Source: Barthelona sp. PAP020 (Eukaryota; Metamonada: BaSk clade). From it: DNA of 27,835 bases. Location: assembly GCA_040182905.1 (NCBI GenBank), contig JARQWU010000128.1, positions 1 through 27,835 on the forward strand. The letters run 5' to 3'. Shown here piece after piece: positions 23,819 through 27,835 of the stretch. Within the stretch, counting starts at the first letter, position 1. Each line of letters opens with the position of its first letter. The notes under the pieces are model-generated. The model did no database searches and was not told the DNA's origin. It saw nothing but the letters and a program-made list of their open reading frames with translations. The translations under genes and the position numbers were made by a program.

Positions 23819-24987
23819 TCAAAACTTGGTAATTGGACTGGACATTGGAGGTAAATCAGATTTTTTTGTGGTTGAAACCTCTTCTTCTTCAACTAAAACA
23901 TAATCTTCTTGGTAATAAACATCAGCCAACTGACGATATATATCTGATGGAGTATGAGAAGAAACATTTGATAAAAATAAAGAAATTTGAGATGGGGGAA
24001 TGTAATCATACAAAGGCATAATTATTTCAATGTTCTCATGAAATAAAGGTTGCTCAAGTGACAAAACATTACTGGGATGAAGCAACACATTAACATCTGA
24101 TTGTCCTGTAATGAATAATGGAGTAATTTTTATTGCTGCAGACAAACAAATCACAGGAATAGAATGATCTTTGGCAGATTGTGATACAAGACTAAAACCA
24201 GCATCAGCAATAAGACCTCCATCACCTAAAATACCATAACATCCAATAAAAACTTTATTAACTAATGGAACGACGCTGCATATGGCACTATCAGGTACCA
24301 AAATTATCTTAACATTCGCAAAGCTTCCTAATCTTTCCGAATATAAATGACAACGATTTCTTGGTGATTGTTCAATTGCAATCAAGGTAAAATCAAGTTT
24401 ATTATCAGCAGCAACACGTAAGAACTCGAAGACTGTTTCTGAAAATCCATAAGTGAGGATCGTTTCACCATGGTGAATATATGACAAGGCATGATTGGCT
24501 ATTCTCTTACGATTAGTAGTGATTTCATTCTTTAATTCTAAAATATTTGCCTTTACCATTGTTTTTATTGAATCTACATTCCTAGACCCAACATTAACAC
24601 GTTTTGTTGAATAATCTCTCAGATTTTTTTGAGTATTTGACACAATATCATCATCTGATGCCATAGCTTCTCGAACAAAATATAATATTCTTCGTATAAT
24701 ATTGCCAGAAATAATTTCAACTGGTTGAGCTTTAACAATACGAACACCAACGTTTTTAATAACCTCAATCATATCATTAACTGATTTAAATGGTCTGGAA
24801 TTTAGACAAGCTAAAAGACATGAACAAACCTAATCATTAGATTAATAAATACAATTTCACATGATACATTTAATCCAACAGCAACAGAACCACGAATTTG
24901 ACGTTGTTCCAAAAGATATAATAACCTGTTCAGGGTATTTTCAAATTCAGTCATCTTTCCACTTGAAGATGACAAAGAAATCGACAT
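23819..24987 (-). CDS. EIF2B2: Translation initiation factor eIF2B subunit beta (two exons)
   Basis: Regulatory subunit of the eIF2B exchange factor that recycles eIF2-GDP; the beta subunit helps sense eIF2 phosphorylation. The proposed CDS joins 24987-24868 and 24829-23819, giving 376 residues (human: 351). Exon 1 starts at ATG 24987 (MSISLSSSSGKM); an alternative ATG lies at 24954. Across the junction the protein reads SRPFKSVNDMIEVIKN and VRIVKAQPVE, matching the human helix before 'AAQPSE'. Later matches are ETILTYGFSETVFEFL (human 'EVIMTIGFSRTVEAFL'), LVNKVFIGCYGILGDGGL, and YDYIPPSQISLFLSN with SDIYRQLADVYYQEDYVL, which closely follows the beta-specific human C terminus. This identifies beta over alpha or delta. 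Without splicing, exon 2 alone would lack the N-terminal helices. Confidence 0.9.
24830..24867 (-). other. Very short spliceosomal intron in the eIF2B beta gene
   Basis: The frame shifts between the N-terminal helices and the main body. Removing 38 bases, GTATCA at 24867 to gattag at 24830, restores one reading frame (phase 0) and a helix of the expected length. An alternative with donor GTGAAA at 24860 and acceptor tcttttag ending at 24811 (50 bases, phase 1) also restores frame and has a better pyrimidine tract, but gives a protein four residues shorter here. Some intron is required; its exact borders are uncertain. Confidence 0.6.
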
Positions 24988-25103
24988 CAAAAAGAAAAAA
25001 AAATTTTTATCATGTTGTCGTCCTTCAGTTATAATTTTCTTCAACGATATTTTTCTAATGCAAACAAAATAATTGAAGAAAAAAGACTATTAAAATTTAT
25101 TTA

Positions 25104-26057
25104 TTATAATTCAATAACAGGTTCTTTTTTTGAACAAATTTCTTCATAAATCCCATTATCAATTCTTCGAATAAAAGTTAAATACCCAGAATGACCTCTT
25201 TGAGTTGACAATGGTCTGGCAAACACATCTTCAATTTTCAACTTTTCAGGTCCAAGCATCTTTTTCATTGTGGAAACACTTGATTGGTTTTGACATTTAA
25301 AAGCTTCGGTCAACCTATCATCCACTTTAACCAAAGTGCTTAATATTTTGGGTCTAACTTCAATTGCAGTAGCCTTTATTTGAATGGTTTCCGGAAGGGC
25401 CCAGTGTTCAGAATCAGCCAATTTTTCATAGGTCATGTGAACTTGTTCAATGCACGGAGAAAAACAGCAAAGAATGCCTCCAATTCGAAGGACATCCAAA
25501 ACATGATCAATAGCATCCCAAGGTGAAGGCAAATCAAGAAATACAGCATCTACTTTATTATTTTCAAAAATATCCAAATGAAAACCCTGTTCCAATACAT
25601 TTCTGTGTGTAATCGTAATGTTTTGGTGTCCAAGTTTCTGAAAATCGTTTTGAGCTTCTATATATCTGTGTTCATTAAACTCAAAAGTAAATACATGACC
25701 ATCCTTTCCAACAGCACGAGATAAGGCGTATGTCAAAACGCCACTACCAGTTCCTGATTCAATAACTCTTGAACCATTTCTAAGTTCTAAAGAACTACAT
25801 ATATATGATATGTCAGGAGGATATAAGATTTGAGTTCGATGTTCAACAGCTTCAGTCCACAATTCAGGAGTTGGTTTAAATATTCTAACTTTCAACCCTT
25901 TTTCGGATGTAAACTCACATCCATTTGGCTTGCCAATAATATCAGTATGAGCAATATGAAATACATGAGTTCGATAATACTCATCAGATTTCAACACACA
26001 GTGACGAAACTTATCAACACCTTCAATAAATATCACCACATCACCTTCTTTTAACAT
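25104..26057 (-). CDS. TRMT61A: tRNA (adenine58-N1)-methyltransferase catalytic subunit
   Basis: Catalytic subunit of the Trm6/Trm61 enzyme that makes m1A58 in the tRNA T-loop, usually nuclear, using S-adenosylmethionine. It has 317 residues, similar to animal TRMT61A (about 290). The N-terminal beta-rich part (MLKEGDVVIFIEG) precedes the family hallmark KPTPELWTEAVEHRTQILYP (61-80). The SAM-binding motif I is ESGTGSG (100-106), the acidic residue of strand 2 lies in FTFEFNEHR, and the catalytic-region motif is FLDLPSPWDAI (173-183). SPCIEQVHMTYEKL (200-213) is nearly identical to the family SPCIEQV. All these match TRMT61A and not bacterial TrmI. The non-catalytic partner Trm6 is not in the window. 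The gene is upstream of and co-oriented with eIF2B beta. Confidence 0.95.
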   Translation of the reverse strand: MLKEGDVVIFIEGVDKFRHCVLKSDEYYRTHVFHIAHTDIIGKPNGCEFTSEKGLKVRIFKPTPELWTEAVEHRTQILYPPDISYICSSLELRNGSRVIESGTGSGVLTYALSRAVGKDGHVFTFEFNEHRYIEAQNDFQKLGHQNITITHRNVLEQGFHLDIFENNKVDAVFLDLPSPWDAIDHVLDVLRIGGILCCFSPCIEQVHMTYEKLADSEHWALPETIQIKATAIEVRPKILSTLVKVDDRLTEAFKCQNQSSVSTMKKMLGPEKLKIEDVFARPLSTQRGHSGYLTFIRRIDNGIYEEICSKKEPVIEL

Positions 26058-26222
26058 TTGGATGTTGATTTCAAAAAAGAAAAAAAAAATGAAAATGAAT
26101 AATGTCGGGCATTATAATTATTATCCTCCAAATTATTGCAAAGAAGTGGCTTTATAAAGAAATTTAATTTGACTTAATCAAGAATGACCAATTTTTATTA
26201 GAGGTTTTTCTTTTTTATATGG

Positions 26223-27269
26223 ATGTCCAAATTTCAATTAAAATTGATTCCGCAACCAAATGACACAAATTTTAATCAAAAAATAATTGAATTTACTGAA
26301 GGAAAATTAATTATTGGAAGGAATTCAAAAGTTTGTGATATTACCATCAATGACACTATAATTAGTTCTCAACATTGTATTATTGAATCTAAAAATAATG
26401 AATATGTTTTAATCGATAAATCTAGCAATGGTACTTACTGTAATTCAACTTTAATTGGAAAAGGAAATGAAATTATCCTTAAAAATGGTGATGAAATTAT
26501 TTTAGGCCCAAAACATTTCAAAAATCCAAAACAATTAACTCACACAATTATGAATATTCATTGCTACAAAGTGTTTATTGGAATTTCACCAAGATCAGAT
26601 GAAATTAATGAAGAACTTACCAATTACTCGCTTGATACAAATGTAAAGGAAATTGAAGAAATGACTGATTTAATAAATGATCAAAAGAAACTGTTATTAG
26701 ATTTGAAAAATAAGCATGAATCTCAAGAAAAAATGGAAAGAAATATTGCCCTTTTAATTAGAAAGGTGATGGATGAAAAAGAAAAGGCTTCTAAAACAGC
26801 AAAAGAATTTCTACCTGAATTTTTTTGTGCTATTTGTCGTGATATACCTTTACCTTGTGTTTCAACACCTTGTGGGCATTTATTTTGTGAAGATTGTTTA
26901 ACTGAAAGTTTGAAAATATTAAAGTGTTGTCCTGTTTGTCGTGAAGAAATTTTGCAAATGCCAAATAATTCAAATGCGTATGATCGTATTATTGATAAAA
27001 TGTTGATACCTCAATTATCAAAAAAACAATACAATTCTTGGAAGAGTAGAGTTCTTGCTTATAATATTCAAAGAAGGAACAATAATCTTGATGAAAGAAT
27101 TGTTTTACCAATAAGAAGTCCACCAAATAAACTAAGTTTTAATTCATTGTCAAATATTTCAAAAGAAAATGTTGATGAAAATAATTGTAGATTAAGAACT
27201 TTTGAATACTCTCACATATCAAAAGAACTGTTAGATAATGATAAAAAGATTCCAAATTGCTATTTGTAA
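26223..27269 (+). CDS. FHA-RING E3 ubiquitin ligase (CHFR/RNF8/Dma-like)
   Basis: A 348-residue protein with an N-terminal FHA domain (about 25-95), a coiled coil (about 140-195) and a C3HC4 RING finger (202-239). The FHA phosphothreonine-binding residues are visible: IIGRNSKVCDI (GR), ISSQHC (S..H) and DKSSNGTYCN (NG). The RING reads CAIC, then PCGHLFCEDC, then CCPVC, with correct zinc-ligand spacing. FHA plus RING is the layout of CHFR, RNF8 and yeast Dma1/2, ligases that read phosphorylated partners at mitotic checkpoints or DNA damage. CHFR's C-terminal Cys-rich PBZ zinc finger is absent, so the protein is nearer in form to RNF8 or Dma. The last 110 residues are basic and Asn-rich with an SPPNK site. 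Confidence 0.92.
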   Translation: MSKFQLKLIPQPNDTNFNQKIIEFTEGKLIIGRNSKVCDITINDTIISSQHCIIESKNNEYVLIDKSSNGTYCNSTLIGKGNEIILKNGDEIILGPKHFKNPKQLTHTIMNIHCYKVFIGISPRSDEINEELTNYSLDTNVKEIEEMTDLINDQKKLLLDLKNKHESQEKMERNIALLIRKVMDEKEKASKTAKEFLPEFFCAICRDIPLPCVSTPCGHLFCEDCLTESLKILKCCPVCREEILQMPNNSNAYDRIIDKMLIPQLSKKQYNSWKSRVLAYNIQRRNNNLDERIVLPIRSPPNKLSFNSLSNISKENVDENNCRLRTFEYSHISKELLDNDKKIPNCYL

Positions 27270-27557
27270 ATTTTTTCTGTTCGTTTTCTTTCTTTTTCAC
27301 AAACAATTTGAATGTTTTAGATAAATGTAAAACTGTTCAAAGCTTTCTTCATTGACTTCAGATTTATTATTTATTTCAAATGATTCTCAATTCAAAGTTG
27401 AGAAATGTGGCGATAACAAAGTAATAGTAGTTGATTGAAAAATAAAGATTAAAACCAAATCATAAACAATCGTTACTAAATCCTTTCTCTGGTCAAATTA
27501 TTGAAAAAACAAAAACAAAAAAATGTTCTCTATTTATAAGTGCTTTTTATTTCTCCC

Positions 27558-27835
27558 TCAGTTTTCATCAATTTCAGTATTTTCTTCATTGTCAATTTCT
27601 GAAGACAATTTGTCAATATTTTCTTCAGTTTGTTCTTGACCATCCAAAGTTTCTGGTAATAAAACATTATTGTTAGTCTTTTTCCAAATGTTCACACACT
27701 TTTCAATTAATTCTGGTGCATAATTACTTGCATAAAAAGTAGCTTCTGCATATCTTTGTCCAGTCAACAACAATTCGACAACTTTTGGATGCTCATTCAA
27801 TAAATGAAGGGCTGAAAATAATATTTGAATTTCTC
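27558..27835 (-). CDS. COPB2: C-terminal part of COPI coat subunit beta' (5' part outside window)
   Basis: An open frame runs in from the right edge and ends with TAA at 27558, giving 91 residues of the C terminus. The visible part reads LFSALHLLNEHPKVVELLLT, then GQRYAEATFYASNYAPELIE and KCVNIWKKT. It follows the end of the beta'-COP alpha-solenoid in animals and yeast (pattern F..FL.GK.D.CLELLI.TGR.PEAAFLARTY.PS....V..LW). An acidic tail (EEN, EIDNEENTEIDEN) replaces the human extension. COPI coats Golgi-to-ER transport vesicles. The WD40 propellers, which would confirm it against alpha-COP, lie outside the window, so the subunit choice is moderately certain. Confidence 0.72.
   Translation of the reverse strand, partial: EIQILFSALHLLNEHPKVVELLLTGQRYAEATFYASNYAPELIEKCVNIWKKTNNNVLLPETLDGQEQTEENIDKLSSEIDNEENTEIDEN

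Noticed and set aside
27811-27835. Splice acceptor (ttttcag) in the beta'-COP gene
   Set aside because: The reading frame is open through it and the upstream residues (LFSALHLL) still match the family, so no intron is needed.
1-27835. CRISPR arrays, insertion sequences, transposase genes, attachment sites
   Set aside because: No regularly spaced repeats, transposase motifs or terminal inverted repeats with target duplications were seen.

Overview
The window looks like nuclear DNA of a gene-dense, AT-rich, intron-poor unicellular eukaryote. Seventeen protein genes fit in 27.8 kb, two of them cut by the window ends. They include strictly eukaryotic families: cyclin H, COPI beta', eIF2B beta, cytosolic-type GluRS, TRMT61A-type tRNA methyltransferase, CTL/SLC44, an L-type lectin cargo receptor, FHA-RING and a UVRAG/ATG14-like protein. 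The standard genetic code fits, with TAA, TAG and TGA all used as stops. Only one coding intron (in eIF2B beta) is needed. An amoeba or amoeboflagellate, for example a heterolobosean, is a guess from style and not shown by the sequence.

Layout. 1-240: 3' end of an unrecognised gene. 472-3264: a UVRAG/ATG14-like gene (minus) and an ankyrin-repeat gene (plus) that diverge from a 336-bp gap. 3265-4314: a 1-kb gap between convergent genes, with hairpins and a C-free strand. 4315-9103: a kinase/coiled-coil/WD40 protein and a choline-transporter-like protein, both minus. 9104-9934: a long gap with a cluster of small hairpins. 9935-11790: a CCT-domain protein (plus) and a cyclin H-like protein (minus) whose stop codons are only 26 bp apart. 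12128-18529: an alpha-helical protein and a 1586-residue multi-pass membrane protein, both plus. 18677-21447: thioredoxin-fold protein and glutamyl-tRNA synthetase, both minus. 21513-23538: L-type lectin and a small secreted, extremely lysine-rich protein, both plus. 23819-26057: eIF2B beta and Trm61, both minus. 26223-27269: FHA-RING ubiquitin ligase, plus. 27558-end: C-terminal part of COPI beta'.

There is no operon-like logic. Recurrent themes are translation and tRNA (GluRS, eIF2B beta, Trm61) and membrane traffic (UVRAG-like, lectin, beta'-COP). Base composition splits the genes. The kinase, CTL, thioredoxin-like and GluRS genes are clearly richer in G+C than the very AT-rich giant membrane and helical proteins.

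Best candidates for undescribed biology are: (1) the secreted protein at 22981-23538, which joins a twin CX3C module, an acidic stretch and a 48-residue Lys-rich segment; (2) the CCT-domain protein, a domain best known from plant regulators; (3) the hairpin cluster at 9538-9720; (4) the giant membrane protein; and (5) the kinase-coil-propeller protein. Several starts were moved downstream to the first true ATG.
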